From the NCBI RefSeq assembly GCF_022539505.1, contig NC_061513.1, positions 345,541,617 through 345,605,616 on the forward strand: DNA of 64,000 nucleotides, read 5' to 3'. Position numbers and translations under genes: made by a program. Positions 10,718 through 23,336 of this stretch are shown one piece after another. Within the stretch, counting starts at the first letter, position 1; each line of letters opens with the position of its first letter. Under the pieces are notes generated by a model. The model saw nothing but the letters and a program-made list of their open reading frames with translations. It did not search any database and had not been told where the DNA came from. The stretch is from Lolium rigidum (lineage: Eukaryota; Streptophyta; Magnoliopsida; Poales; Poaceae).

Positions 10718-12229
10718 ATGGGTACTGTTGAGAATACTAAGTTGTGTGACTTCACTAGCACAAATAATAATGATTTCCTATGCACACCTATTGCTCCACT
10801 CTGCTACTACGAGCAGAATTCTTTGAAATTAAACTCGCTTTCTCGAATCTTGTTATGAGAGAGCAATTTTCCGGTGTTAGTTCCGATGATGCTGTCTGCA
10901 CATCTTAATAATTTTTTTGAACTATGTGAAATGCAAAAGTATAAGGATGTAGATGGTGACATTATAAAATTGAAATTGTTTCCTTTCTCTTTAAGAGGAA
11001 GAGCTAAAGATTGGTTGCTATCTCTGCCTAGAAATAGTATTGATTCATGGACTAAATGTAAGGATGCTTTTATTGGTAGATATTATCCTCCCGCTAAAAT
11101 TATATCTTTGAGAAGTAGCATAATGAATTTTAAGCAATTAGATAATGAACATGTTGCTCAAGCATGGGAGAGAATGAAATCTTTGGTAAAGAATTGCCCA
11201 ACCCATGGACTGACTACTTGGATGATCATCCAATCCTTTTATGCAGGATTGAATTTTTCTTTGCGGAACCTATTGGATTCAGCTGCTGGAGGTACCTTTA
11301 TGTCCATTACTTTGGGGGCGGAAACAAAGCTTTTTGATGATATGATGACAAATTACTCTGAATGGCACACGGAAAGAGCTCCACAAGGTAAGAAGGTAAA
11401 TTCTGTTGAAGAAACCTCCTCCTTGAGTGATAAGATTGATGCTATTATGTCTAGGCTTGTGAATGGTAGATCTAATGTTGATCCTAATAATGTTCCTTTA
11501 GCTTCATTGGTTGCCCAATAAGAACATATTGATGAGAACTTCATTAAAAATAATAATTTCAACAACAATGCTTATAGGAATAACTGTAGTAACAACTATA
11601 GGCCATATCCTTCTGCTAATGGTAATAGTTATGGTAATTCTTATGGGAATTCTTACAACAATAATAGGAGTGTACCCCCTGGTCTTGAAGCCATGCTTAA
11701 AGAATTTATTAGTACACAAACTGCTTTTAACAAATCCGTTGAGGAAAAGCTCGATAAAATTGATATTCTCGCTTCTAAGGTTGATAGTCTTGCCTCTGAT
11801 GTTGATCTTTTAAAATTGAAAGTTATGCCTAATAGGGATATTGATAATAAGATTGTTACCACAGCAAATGCCATCCAAGTTCGAATTAATGAGAATATTA
11901 GATTGATGGCCAAATTGCATGCTAGGTGGGAAAGAGAAGAAAATGAAAAACTAGCTAAAGAGAATAATGTAGCTAAAGTTTGGACTATTACCACCACTAG
12001 TAATTTTAATGATTCACATGTTGCTACACCTCCTACTATCAATGGTAAAATAATTGGTGTTGGCAATGTTACTACTCCTAGTGCAAAGCGTGCAAAATTG
12101 CACGAAGCTGCTAAAACTGCTGAAATTGATAAAACTGCTGAAATTTTTCAAAATATTGGGGATAATGATCTCATTGCTGTAGATCATAATGGTTTAGATT
12201 TGATGATTGTCACATCTCTGAAGTTATAA
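10718..12229 (+). pseudogene. Athila-type gag of element C, broken
   Basis: The ATG at 10718 gives MGTVENTKLCDF, but the frame is lost before about 10870. From about 10874 a long frame carries the retrotransposon-gag domain (FPFSLRGRAKDWLLSLP, YYPPAKI, NEHVAQAWERMK, FYAGLN). One in-frame TAA at 11519-11521 interrupts it. The same frame then continues through an Asn/Tyr-rich linker and a coiled-coil stretch (VEEKLDKIDILASKVDSLAS) to 12229, where another frame change joins the protease part. The protein would be the capsid part of a virus-like particle. It is non-functional as read, although some breaks may be sequence errors. Confidence 0.75.
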
Positions 12230-12233
12230 AGTT

Positions 12234-12827
12234 CTTACAAAAGCTTGCTAAAAGTCCCAACGCTAGTGCTATAAATTTGGCCTTTACAAAACATATTACA
12301 AATGATCTCATAAAAGCTAGAGAGGAGAAACTAAAACTTGAAACCTCTATTCCTAGGAAGTTAGAAGATGGTTGGGAGCCCATCATTAAGATGAGGGTCA
12401 ATGATTTTGATTGTAATGCTTTATGTGATCTTGGTGCAAGTATTTCTGTTATGCCTAAGAAAATTTATGATATGCTTGACTTGCCACCATTGAAGAATTG
12501 TTATTTGGATGTTAATCTTGTTGATAATGCTATAAAGAAACCTTTGGGGAGGATTGATAATGTTCATATTATGGTTAACAATAACCTTTTCCCGTTGATT
12601 TTGTTGTCTTGGATATTGAATGCAATGCATCTTGTCCCATTATATTGGGAAGACCTTTTCTTCGAACTGTTGGTGCCACCATTGATATGAAGGAAGGTAA
12701 TATTAAATATCAATTTCCTCTCAAGAAAGGTATGGAACACTTCCCTAGAAAGAGAATGAAGTTACCTTATGATTCTATTATTAGAACAAATTATGATGCT
12801 TATGCTTCATCTCTTGATCACACTTGA
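12234..12827 (+). pseudogene. Athila-type aspartic protease of element C, frameshifted
   Basis: The region carries the protease active-site segment ALCDLGASISVMPKK (about 12418-12465), with the catalytic Asp in DLGAS, as in the Athila lineage. After about 12600 the frame moves and continues with CPIILGRPFLRT to a stop at 12825-12827 (tail SLDHT). Reverse transcriptase would normally follow in an autonomous Athila element; here the conserved post-coding block follows instead. Confidence 0.7.
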
Positions 12828-12889
12828 TACACACTTTCTGCGCCTAGCTGAAAGGCGTTAAAAAAAAGCGCTTATGGGAGACAACCCAT
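12825..12889 (+). repeat. Conserved post-coding block, copy in element C
   Basis: Same sequence as at 3021-3083 and 25866-25930, overlapping the stop codon: tgatacacactttctgcgcc followed by tagctgaaaggcg and a cttatgggagacaacccat end. Confidence 0.7.
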
Positions 12890-15416
12890 TATTTTACTTC
12901 TGCACTTTATTTTATATTTGAGTCTTGGAAGTTGTTTACTACTGTAGCAACCTCTCCTTATCTTTATTTTAATGCATTGTTGTGCCAAGTAAAGTCTTTG
13001 ATAGTAAAGTCAATACTAGATTTGGATTACTGCGCAGGAACAGATTTCTTGCTGTCACGAATTTGGGCAGTAGTCCCTGTAGAAAAATCAAAAAAATCTG
13101 CCAATTTACGTGCGTGATCCTCATATATGTACGCAACTTTCATTCAATTTGGGAATTTTCATCTGAGCAAGTCTGGTGCCACTTTAAAATTCGTCTTTAC
13201 GAACTGTTTTGTTTTGACAGATTCTGCCTTTTATTTCGCATTGCCTGTTTTGCTATGTTTGATGGATTTCTTTGTTCCATTAACTTTCAGTAGCTTTGTG
13301 CAATGTCCAGAAGTGTTAAGAATGATTATGTCACCTCTGAATATATGAATTATGCACTGACCCTCTAATGAGTTTGTTTCGAGTTTGGTGTGGAGGAAGT
13401 TTTCAAGGGTCAAGAGAGGAGGATGATACAATATGATCAAGAAGAGTGAAAATTCGAAGCTTGGGGATGCCCCCGTGGTTCATCCCTGCATATTTTAAGA
13501 AGACTAAAGCGTCTAAGCTTGGGGATGCCCAAGGCATCCCTTCTTCATCGACAACTTATCAGGTTCCTCTAGTGAAACTATATTTTTATTCCGTCACATC
13601 TTATGTGCTTTACTTGGAGCGTCTGTTTGTTTTTATTTTTGCTTTCGTTTGAATAAATCGGATCCTAGCATTCTTTGTTTGGGAGAGAGACAAGCTCCGC
13701 TGTTTCGTATGAACACACATGTTCTTAGCTTTATCTTTAATGTTCATTGCGAAATTTGAACTATTTCATTCATTGCTATATGGTTGGAAACGGAAAATGC
13801 CGCATGTGGTAAATGGTAAAATGTCTTGAATAATTTGATACTTGGCAATTGTTGTGCTCATATAGATCTTGTTTAAGCTCTTGCATCATGTACCTTGTAC
13901 TCATTAATGAATAACTACATAGAGCTTGTTAAAATTTGGTTTGCATGATTGATCTCTAGAGTCTAGATATTTTCTAGTTGAGGTGTTTGAACAACAAGGA
14001 GACAATGTAAAGTCTTATAACAGTTACAATATGTTCATATGTGAGCTTTGCTGCACCTTTTATACTTGAGTTTGCTTCAAACAACCTTGCTAGCCTAGCC
14101 TTGTATTGAGAGGGAATTCTTCTCATGCATCCAAATCCTTGAGCCAATAACCATGCCATTTGTGTCCACCATACCTACCTACCACATGGTATTTCTCCGC
14201 CATTCCAAAGTAAATTACTTGAGTGCTACCTTTAAAATTTCCATCCTTTACCTTTCCAATATATAGCTCATGGGACAAAATAGCTTAAAAACTATCGTGG
14301 TGAAGAATATGTACTTATGTGTCTTATTTCTTAATAAGTTGCTTGTTGAGCGGTAACCATGTTTTACGGGGACGCCATCAACTCTTTTACCTCTGTTGAA
14401 TATCATGTGAGTTGCTATGCATGTTCGTCTTGTCTGAAGTAAGGGCGGTTTTCACAATCAAATGGTTTGAGTATGCATACTGTTAGAGAAGAACATTGGG
14501 CCGCTAACTAAAGCCATGATTCATGGTGGAAGTTTCAGTGTGGACAGCTAATCCTCAATCTCTTATGAGAATATTAATTGTTGTTGAAATGCTTATGCAT
14601 TAAAGAGGAGTCCATTATCTCGTTGTCTATGTTGTCCCGGTATGGATGTCTAAGTTGAGAATAATCAAAAGCGAGAAATCCAATGCGAGCTTTCTCCTTA
14701 GACCTTTGTACAGGCGGCATAGAGGTACCCATTTGTGACACTTGGTTGAAACATATGCTATGCAATGACAATCCGTGTTAACCCAAGCTAATTAGGACAA
14801 GGTGCGAGCACTATTAGTATACTATGCATGAGGCTTTCAACTTATAAGATGTCTTATACATAACTCATATGCTTTATTACTACCGTTGACAAAATTGTTT
14901 CTTGTTTTCAAAATGAAAAGCTCTAGCACAAATATAGTAATCAATGCTTCCCTCTGCGAAGGGCCTATCTTTTACTTTATTTTTGAGTCAGTTTGCCTAT
15001 TCTTTCTATCCCAGAAGCAAACACTTGTATCAACTGTGTGCATTGATTCTTACATGTTTACTTATTTCACTTGTTATATTGCTTTGTGTTGACAATTATC
15101 CATGAGATATATATGTTGAAGTTGAAAGCAACCGCTGAAACTTATATCTTCCTTTATGTTGCTTCAATGCCTTTACTTTGAATCTATTGCTTTATGAGTA
15201 ACTCTTATGCAAGTCTTATTGATGCTTGTCTTGAAAGTATTATTCATGAAAAGTCTTTGCTATATGATTCATTAGTTTACTCATTATCTTCATCATTGCT
15301 TCGAATCGCTGCATTCATCTCATATGATTTACAATAGTATGATCAAGATTATGATAGCATGTCACTTCAGAAATTATCTTTGTTATCGTTTACCTACTCG
15401 AGGGCGAGTAGGAACT
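12890..15416 (+). other. 3' noncoding region of element C
   Basis: About 2.5 kb with no ORF that I can support. It is colinear with the 3' regions of A and H. It contains two internal copies of the purine-tract motif aagcttggggatgc (near 13458 and 13516), the second in a palindrome ggggatgcccaaggcatccc. Confidence 0.6.
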
Positions 15417-15431
15417 AAGCTTAGGGATGCT
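15417..15431 (+). other. Polypurine tract of element C
   Basis: aagcttagggatgct directly precedes the 3' LTR start, where plus-strand priming would occur. Confidence 0.65.
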
Positions 15432-17029
15432 TGATACGTCCCAAACGTATCTATAATTTCTTATGTTCCATGCTACTTTTATGATGATACTCACATGTTT
15501 TATACACATTATATGTCATTATTATGCATTTTCCGGCACTAACCTATTGACGAGATGCCGAAGAGCCAATTGCTGTTTTCTCGCTGTTTTTGGTTTCAGA
15601 AATCCTAGTAAGGAAATATTCTCGGAATTGGACAAAATCAACGCCCGGGGCCTATTTTTCCACGAAGCTTCCAGAAGACCGGAGGGGAGACGAAGTGGGG
15701 CCACGGGGCGCCGCCACACTAGGGCGGCGCGGCCTAGAGGGGGCCCGCGCGGCCCTAGCGTGTGGGGCCCCCGTGACTCTCCCGACTCCGCCCTTCCGCC
15801 TACTTAAAGCCTTCGTCGCGAAACCCCCCAGTACCGAGAGCCACGATACGGAAAACCTTCCAGAGACGCCGCCGCCGCCAATCCCATCTCGGGGGATTCA
15901 GGAGATCGCCTCCGGCACCCTGCCGGAGAGGGGAATCATCTCCGGAGGTCTCTTCATCGCCATGATCGCCTCCGGATCGATGTGTGAGTAGTCCACCCCT
16001 GGACTATGGGTCCATAGCAGTAGCTAGATGGTCGTCTTCTCCTCATTGTGCTATCATGTTAGATCTTGTGAGCTGCCTATCATGATCAAGATCATCTATT
16101 TGTAATCCTACATGTTGTGTTTGTTGGGATCCGATGAATATTGAATACTATGTCAAGTTGATTATCAATCTATCGTATATGTTATTTATGTTCTTGCATG
16201 CTCTTCGTTGCTAGTAGAGGCTCTGGCCAAGTTGATACTTGTGACTCCAAGAGGGAGTATTTATGCTCGATAGTGGGTTCATGCCTCCATTAAATGCGGG
16301 ACAGTGATGGAAAGTTCTAAGGTTGTGGATGTGCTGTTGCCACTAGGGATAAAACATCGATGCTTTGTCTAAGGATATTTGTGTTGATTACATTACGCAC
16401 CATACTTAATGCAATTGTCTGTTGTTTACAACTTAATACTGGAAGGGGTTCGGATGATAACTTGAAGGTGGACTTTTTAGGCATAGATGCATGCTGGATA
16501 GCGGTCTATGTACTTTGTCGTAATGCCCTGATTAAATCTTATAGTACTCATCATGATATATGTATGTGCATTGTTATGCCTTCTTTATTTGTCAATTGCC
16601 CAACCGTAATTTGTTCACCCAACATCTGCTATCTTATGGGAGAGACACCACTAGTGAACTATGGACCCCGGTCCTATTCTTTACATCTGAAATACAAACT
16701 GCTGCAATTGTTCTTTACTTGTTCTTTGCAAACAACCATCATCATCCACACTATACATCTAATCCTTTGTTTACAGCAAGCCGGTGAGATTGACAACCTC
16801 GCTTGTTACGTTGGGGCAAAGTTCTGTGATTGTGTTGTGCGGGTTCCACGTTGGCGCCGGAATCCCCGGTGTTGCGCCGCACTACACTCCTCCGCCATCA
16901 ACCTTCAACGTGCTTCTTGGCTCGTCCTGGTTCGATAAACCTTGGTTTCTTTCTGAGGGAAAACTTGCTACTGTGCGCATCACACCTTCCTCTTGGGGTT
17001 CCCAACGGACGTGTCAACTACACGCATCA
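15432..17029 (+). repeat. 3' LTR of element C (1598 bp)
   Basis: It starts TGATACGTCCCAAACG and ends CTACACGCATCA. Same subfamily as H and solo LTR I. Confidence 0.9.
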
Positions 17030-18423
17030 GAGATCTCCGGCAGGGCTTCGCCGTAAGCAGTGCGGGAGACAGAGGGAGGAGGTAGTAGCTAGGGTTTGGG
17101 AGAGGGGGGAACTTGGGGAGCCGGCCTTGTGTGCCCTTGGTGGTGTGGCTGGCTTGGTGTGTCCTGTCCCTCCCCTCTCTTCCTCTATATATAGGTGGAA
17201 AACCGGGTTCCCCCAAAACCACTTTGGAGTCCAACTCCCAAACTTACCAAAATTGGAAACCTAGAGGGAAAGGGACTTCTCCCTTTCTTTGGTCGGCCAA
17301 CATGGTGGATTCCACCATGGACTCCACCTTCCCACTTGGTGGGTTGGCTGGTGGAGTCCCTCCGCCCGCCATAGTGAAACTTGTTCCGGATGATTCTAGA
17401 ACCTTTCGGAACCTTCCATAAATTCACAGGACCATTCCCAAACTTGGAATGTGACTTCCCATATATGAATCTTATTCTCCGGATCATTCCGGAACTCCTC
17501 GTGATGTCCTGGATCCCATCTGAGACTCCGAACAATATTCGAACTCCATTCCATATTCCATATCTACTTAAAACAACATCGAACCTTAAGTGTGTCATCC
17601 TACTATTCGTGAACTATGTAGACATGATCGAGACACTTCTCCGATCAATAACCAATAGCGGGACCTGGAGATCCATAATGGCTCCCACATATGGATGACT
17701 TCGTGATCGAATGAACCATTTACATACGATACTGATTCCTTTGTCGCGCGATATTTTACTTATCCGAAGTTTGATCGTCAGTATCTCTATACCTAGATCA
17801 ACATTGTTACCGATTAGTGCTCTTTACTCGTACCGTGATATGACATCCCTTGTGAGCCAGTCATATGCTTGCAAGCTAATTGGATGACATTCCACCGAGA
17901 GAAACCAGAGTATATCTATCTGTCATTTGGATGGACAAATCCCACTATTAATCCACGTGCTTCAACCTATACTTTCTGAACACTTAATGCCACCTTTATA
18001 ACTACCCATTTACGAAGTAGTGTTTGATGTCATCAAAGCATCCATCATGTGTATGTGATTAACATGATCTCATGGTCGAAGGATTAGGTTACTATGTATT
18101 CTTAAAGCTTGAAGCAAAAACAAACTTAATGACTTGATCATATGCTACGCTTACTATGGGTGTATGTCCATCACATTATCCACCTAATGATATGATCTTG
18201 TTATTAATAACATCAAATGTTCATGATCAGGAAACCATGATCATCTATTAATCAACAAGCTAGTTTAACAAGAGCCTTACTAGGGACCCTTTTATGTTTA
18301 CAAAATACACAAGTATTAATGTTTCCGGTTAATACAATTATAGCATGAGATGTAAACATTTATCATGAACACTAACATATAACAATAAACACTTATTATT
18401 GCCTCTTGGGCATATCTCCAACA
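17030..18423 (-). repeat. 3' LTR of Copia element G (partial, cut by C)
   Basis: Matches 44063-45156 plus 52187-52540 along its length and ends at the right with gggcatatctccaaca. Element C truncates it on the left. Confidence 0.85.
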
Positions 18424-18434
18424 GTATCCCACTT
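18424..18434 (-). other. Polypurine tract of element G
   Basis: The minus strand reads aagtgggatac just before TGTTGGAGA, the usual place and form for Angela/BARE-type elements. Confidence 0.65.
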
Positions 18435-19072
18435 GCACTAGAGTCAATAATCTAGTTTACATTGGTAAAGATCTAACACCTTGGCCTTCTGGTGCTTATC
18501 ATGTCTGCTTATGGGAGAGGTTTCAGTCAACGGATATGACATTCTTAGAAATTTATGTATTTTGCAATTCAATTGCGTCTCCACGCATCACTCAGTTTTT
18601 CAAATGAGTCGGCATTAATCGTATATGTTTGGTCTTCTTGTGGAACCTTAATTCCGCGGTCTGAAATATGTTACCAATATTGTCACATACAATATAGCTT
18701 CATAGTTCTGAAACTACCGGAACTACACAAAGTATTCAAAGAACTCCTCGACTCAAACACAATGATATACACTGCCTTCGTTTGTTGAATCCGTTACAAT
18801 ATTTAGAACTCATCTAAATCTAGCAAATGCAAGCATCTCCATCGTTTCCGATGAAATCAAAACTCTTTGATTATTTCATCTGGTGAAGATTCCAACTCCG
18901 TGATATTCAATTCATCCAGTTAAATTTGTATACCATTCTAGCATTCTACGGACTAGAAAAACTCTTAGTTGTATCTTATATACACCTTTAATACACACTT
19001 CTGTTAAGGAATGTATTTCTGACATCCTACTAACATATCTCATAAAAGAAATATGTAGTGATTACTAGAACA

Positions 19073-20628
19073 ACTAGATGATACCCCGCGCTTTGCCGCG
19101 GGACTTTTTAAAAATAATATATTGCACAAAGTAAATGTTAGAATATCATATAAATATAGTGTAGCATAACATAAAAAGATTATGAAATGACAACAGTCTA
19201 CAATTTGGATATAGTGTGGACATAATCATGGTTTACCAACTTTTAGAGAGATAAAACTTAGATATAAATAATTGCATCAAATGACGACTTAGAACAATAT
19301 ATTTGATTTCCATCAACCTGATACAATTCACCAAAATGCTAAAATAAACATGAGCGCCGAGGCTTCTACCTAATGTTTTTTTTTGTGTGCACAGTGACAT
19401 GTTCTTATTTACAGTGCCTATAATCCATGGCAACGCCTTCTGGTTGTTGTCGTAGATAAGTATCATATATCTCATACGTGCTGAAAGCAAACCATAATAA
19501 ACAAATATGTTTTTGTAAAGAAATTATCTGAGAGAAGAGACAGCGTAAGGTAAAAACTGATCAGTCGTTGTAGCTTGTCCAAGATGGAGATTGGAGAATT
19601 GATGTGTAGCTGTATGAACTCCTTGGCAAATAATGGTATGTATTAACCTGAATATGAGAAGGCGTATTCCTAATGTAGAATCTGAGCATAGCGTAAAACT
19701 GAAAGTAGAAGCTGGCTAAACAGATTCCTCTTGTTGCAGTACAGACCATTATGGGCACATATTCTTGGAGAAACCAATACATTAAACAAATAAAGAGGTG
19801 CTCTGCTCTATAGGGCCAACTTAAGTGGATAATAAAACCAAAATCAAGTTCGTAGGCAGTGCCAAAATCTCCATGCAAAACTCTTAACACAACCTGAGCA
19901 GAAAAATCAGTTCCGCTTCATATCTTGTAATCATGAATGGACTGCAAAGAAAACTAGGTCAATCCAACGACCCAAGGAAGCATGGTGAGGTAACCTACAA
20001 CCCCATGAATAATGAAGAGATGGAGAAACTGTAGAATGTGTGAACAAAAACAGGATCAATCCGGCCACTCCATGAAAGCACGAAGAGGCAACATGAGACC
20101 ATGTTAATAAAGGAGAGATGAAGAAACCGTAGAATGGATGAGCTTCTCGATCTGGAGTGGCTCACCAGCGGCACCTGTATAGCCAACTGTACGGGTGTAT
20201 GATGCGAAGTTGTGAACAACTCCAGCGGTTGAGGCGGAAGACGGTGTTTAAAAGGAGAAGAAGAAATCTCCACGAGTCTATCGTATGACTCCATCGGTTC
20301 CTTGCACTATTATTTCGTTGAGATAGTGGGGGAAGAGAAAGCGATTGCACAGTCGCTGAGATCATGGGGAAGAGGAAGCTTAAATTGAGGGCGGCTTCAA
20401 CATATCGGTTTTTACAGAGGCCACAACTTATACTATTGGACAATAAATGCATTAATCTGATGGTTCTTGCCATTTAGTGATCATATTAATAATGGGTCAT
20501 GTACATGATGACGTGGAAGAATTTCTTAGGAGGCAGGTTATGATTGCTCAGTGATGCTTGATGAGGTGGATACCTTGCATGTGCAAGAAAATGGGATCAC
20601 CTATTAAGAATAGAAAGATATATATAGA
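19073..20628 (-). mobile_element. Non-autonomous Helitron (1.56 kb) inside Copia element G
   Basis: The 3' terminus on the minus strand is a hairpin (CCCGCG, 6-nt loop, CGCGGG at 19085-19102) followed 7 nt later by CTAGT at 19077-19073 and then T. This is the standard Helitron 3' end. The 5' terminus is taken as TCTATATATATCTTTC at 20628, the common grass Helitron start. The base before TC is G, not the expected A, so this end is less sure. No Rep/helicase ORF is present. I could not identify captured gene fragments. Confidence 0.7.
19085..19102 (-). terminator. Helitron 3' terminal hairpin
   Basis: Perfect 6-bp arms cccgcg/cgcggg with loop ctttgc, just inside the CTAGT end. This is the proposed rolling-circle terminator. 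Confidence 0.7.
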
Positions 20629-20689
20629 CTATAAGCATCACTGCGAAAGATCTAATCTTATAGCAGTCAACTCTTTAAACTTTGTCGTA

Positions 20690-20960
20690 AACAAACTTTC
20701 GACAAGTCGAGCATGTTCAAGGATATTTCATCCATGTCCATTAATTTTATAGATCCATTTACTTTTAAAAAGTTTTTATTTCCTTCAGAAGGTTTACCAA
20801 GCTCCAAGCTTGATTATAGATACTATCTTGGATTTCATGGCATTTAGCCATTTTAACGGAGTCAGGGCCCATCATAACTTCTTTGTATGTAGTTGTTTTA
20901 TCATTGTTCAAAATCAATCCTTTATCCACAAATTATTTATTTGATCACAAAGTAAACCAT
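20690..20960 (-). pseudogene. Copia reverse transcriptase N-terminal remnant of element G
   Basis: The minus strand reads TTYKEVMMGPDSVKMAK, then QAWSLVNLL, which is the conserved start of the Copia RVT_2 domain (usually TNYKEAMMGPDS...VWTLVDLP). Stops follow in the TF*K*MDL region. The rest of the RT lies to the left and is interrupted by the Helitron. Confidence 0.65.
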
Positions 20961-21018
20961 ACTTACAAGGTTCAATAGGTACTTCGATCTCCATGGCTAT
21001 AACACTTTGTAGACATGG

Positions 21019-21554
21019 TGTCGAGGGTGCTCCTCGGCAATGCCCACCTTGAGGGGCTTAGGGTTGATGGAATCCTGCAGGCTGACACGAGACATCGGAT
21101 ACCAAACAAATGGGGTGAGAGATTTACGCAGATTCGGGGCCCTCGATGAGGTAAAACCCTTACTTCATGCTTGTCTGATCTTGATTATTGTGAATATCGG
21201 GTTACAATGGGGTAGCCGAAGGCTTCGACTAAGGACTCGACGGAAAGCTAGGGTTGTGTATGACCTGACTCTCGACTTACGGTGATTATGGCTAGATTGA
21301 TTGTGTGTCCTCGGCAGACCCTCTCCTGGCCCTTATATTGGGAGCCATGTCTCAAGAGTTATGTCCGGGTTCGACTAGATTACAAAGAGTTCATCTAAAA
21401 TTTCCTTGTTTCTTCATCTTCTTGCCTTGTTCGTCAAGCTTCCTTGGAACCGACATAACAGCCCACATTGGTTGGTAGACGATCTTCATGGGCCCTTGGT
21501 TGGGCCGTAAGAGGTAGCGCAATACTAGTTACCCGAAGGGTAATGCCCACATCA
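21019..21554 (-). repeat. 3' LTR of element F (536 bp)
   Basis: From tgtcgagggtgctcctcgg to taatgcccacatca on the plus strand. It pairs with 39891-40429. Confidence 0.9.
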
Positions 21555-21566
21555 GTAGCCCCCCGA
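21555..21566 (-). other. Polypurine tract of element F
   Basis: The minus strand reads ctcggggggctac immediately before the LTR start TGATGTGGGC. Confidence 0.65.
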
Positions 21567-21729
21567 GTGACTGGCCGAAGAAGTTTCGGGCAGGGACTAA
21601 AATTGCCTTCTATCGAATGTTCATAATTGCCGAAAGATCTCGACTCCTTCGAGATAATAACGCCTTTTGTATCGGGTGCGCGTTCAGCGCTCCCGATGGG
21701 AGTAGCCCCCGAGTCTAGGCACGGATGCT
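21567..21729 (-). other. 3' noncoding DNA of element F left of H
   Basis: Contains the palindrome ctcccgatgggag (about 21691-21703) within a stretch that recurs almost unchanged at about 28910-28972. No gene. Confidence 0.6.
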
Positions 21730-23336
21730 TGCTGTTGGCGTGGTAGTAGTTAACACACGTCCGTTGGGAACCCCAAGAGAAAGGTGTGATGCGTACAACA
21801 GCGAGTTTTCCCTCAGTATGAAACCAAGGTTATCGAACCAGTAGGAGTCAAGGAACACGTGAAGGTTGTTGGTGACGGAGTGTAGTGTGGCGCAACACCG
21901 GGGATTCGGCGCCAACGTGGAACCTGCACAACACAATCAAAGTACTTTGCCCCAACGTAACGGTGAGGTTGTCAATCTCACCGGTTTCTTGTAAACAAAG
22001 GATTAGATGTATAGTGTGGAAGATGATGTTTGTTTGCGAAGAACGGTAAAGAACAAGTATTGCAGTAGATTGTATTTCAGATGTAAAGAATGGACCGGGG
22101 TCCACAGTTCACTAGTGGTGTCTCTCCGATAAGAAATAGCATGTTGGGTGAACAAATTACAGTTGGGCAATTGACAAATAAAGAAGGAATAACAATGCAC
22201 ATACATATATCATGATGAGTACTATGAGATTTAATCAGGGCATTACGACAAAGTACATAGACCGCTATCCGGCATGCATCTATGCCTAAAAGTCCACCTT
22301 CGAGGTTATCATCCGAACCCCTTCCGGTATTAAGTTGCAAACAACGAGAAAATTGCATTAAGTATGGTGCGTAATGTAATCAACACAAATATCCTTAGAC
22401 AAAGCATCGATGTTTTATCCCTAGTGGCAACATCACATCCACAACCTTAGAACTTTACATCACTTGTCCCGGATTCAATGGAGGCATGAACCCACTATCG
22501 AGCATAAATACTCCCTCTTGGAGTCACAAGTATCAACTTGGCCAGAGCCTCTACTAGCAACGGAGAGCATGCAAGAACATAAACAACATATATGATAGAT
22601 TGATAATCAACTTGACATAGTATTCAATATTCATCGGATCCCAACAAACACAACATGTAGCATTACAAATAGATGATCTTGATCATGATAGGCAGCTCAC
22701 AAGATCTAACATGATAGCACAATGAGGAGAAGACAACCATCTAGCTACTTCTATGGACCCATAGTCCAGGGGTGAACTACTCACACATCGATCCGGAGGC
22801 GATCATGGTGATGAAGAGACCTCCGGGAGATGATTCCCCTCTCCGGCGAGGTGCGGAGAGCGATCTCTCCGAATCCCCGAGATGGGATTGGCGGCGGTGG
22901 CATCTCTGGAAGGTTTTCCGTATCGTGGCTCTCGGTACTGGGGTATTCGTGATGAAGGCTTTAAGTAGGCGGAAGGGCAGAGTCGGGGGCGTCACAAGGG
23001 GCCCACACGCTAGGGCCGCGCGGCCAGGGCCTGGGCCGCGCCGCCCTAGTGTGGCGTCGCCTCGTCGCCCCACTTCGTATCTCCCTCGGTCTTCTGGAAG
23101 CTTCGTGGAAAAATAAGACCCTGGGCGTTGATTTCGTCCAATTCCGAGAATATTTCCTTACTAGGATTTCTGAAACCAAAAACAGCAGAAAACAGCAACT
23201 GGCTCTTCGGCATCTCGTCAATAGGTTAGTGCCGGAAAATGCATAATAATGACATATAATGTGTATAAAACATGTGAGTATCATCATAAAAGTAGCATGG
23301 AACATAAGAAATTATAGATACGTTTGGGACGTATCA
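21730..23336 (-). repeat. 3' LTR of element H (1607 bp)
   Basis: Bounded by tgctgttggcg at the left and gggacgtatca at the right. It is followed by the purine tract agcatccccaagctta (reverse). Confidence 0.9.

Larger units (their letters stand above)
9809..17029 (+). mobile_element. Element C: non-autonomous Athila-lineage LTR retrotransposon with gag and protease
   Basis: Partial 5' LTR (9809-10462), primer-binding site (about 10473), gag (10718-12229), protease region (12234-12827), a 2.6 kb noncoding region, a purine tract (15417-15431) and a complete 3' LTR (15432-17029). No reverse transcriptase or integrase is present. It is inserted in the left LTR of Copia element G: the right flank gagatctcc matches 44063 onward. 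The right TSD candidate is gagat (17030-17034); the left copy is in the gap. Confidence 0.85.

Noticed and set aside
13130..13350. Frames in the 3' noncoding parts of A, C and H (for example 73 codons starting MYATFIQF)
   Set aside because: Similar frames recur because the DNA is homologous, but they are short, have no domain and are broken differently in each copy.
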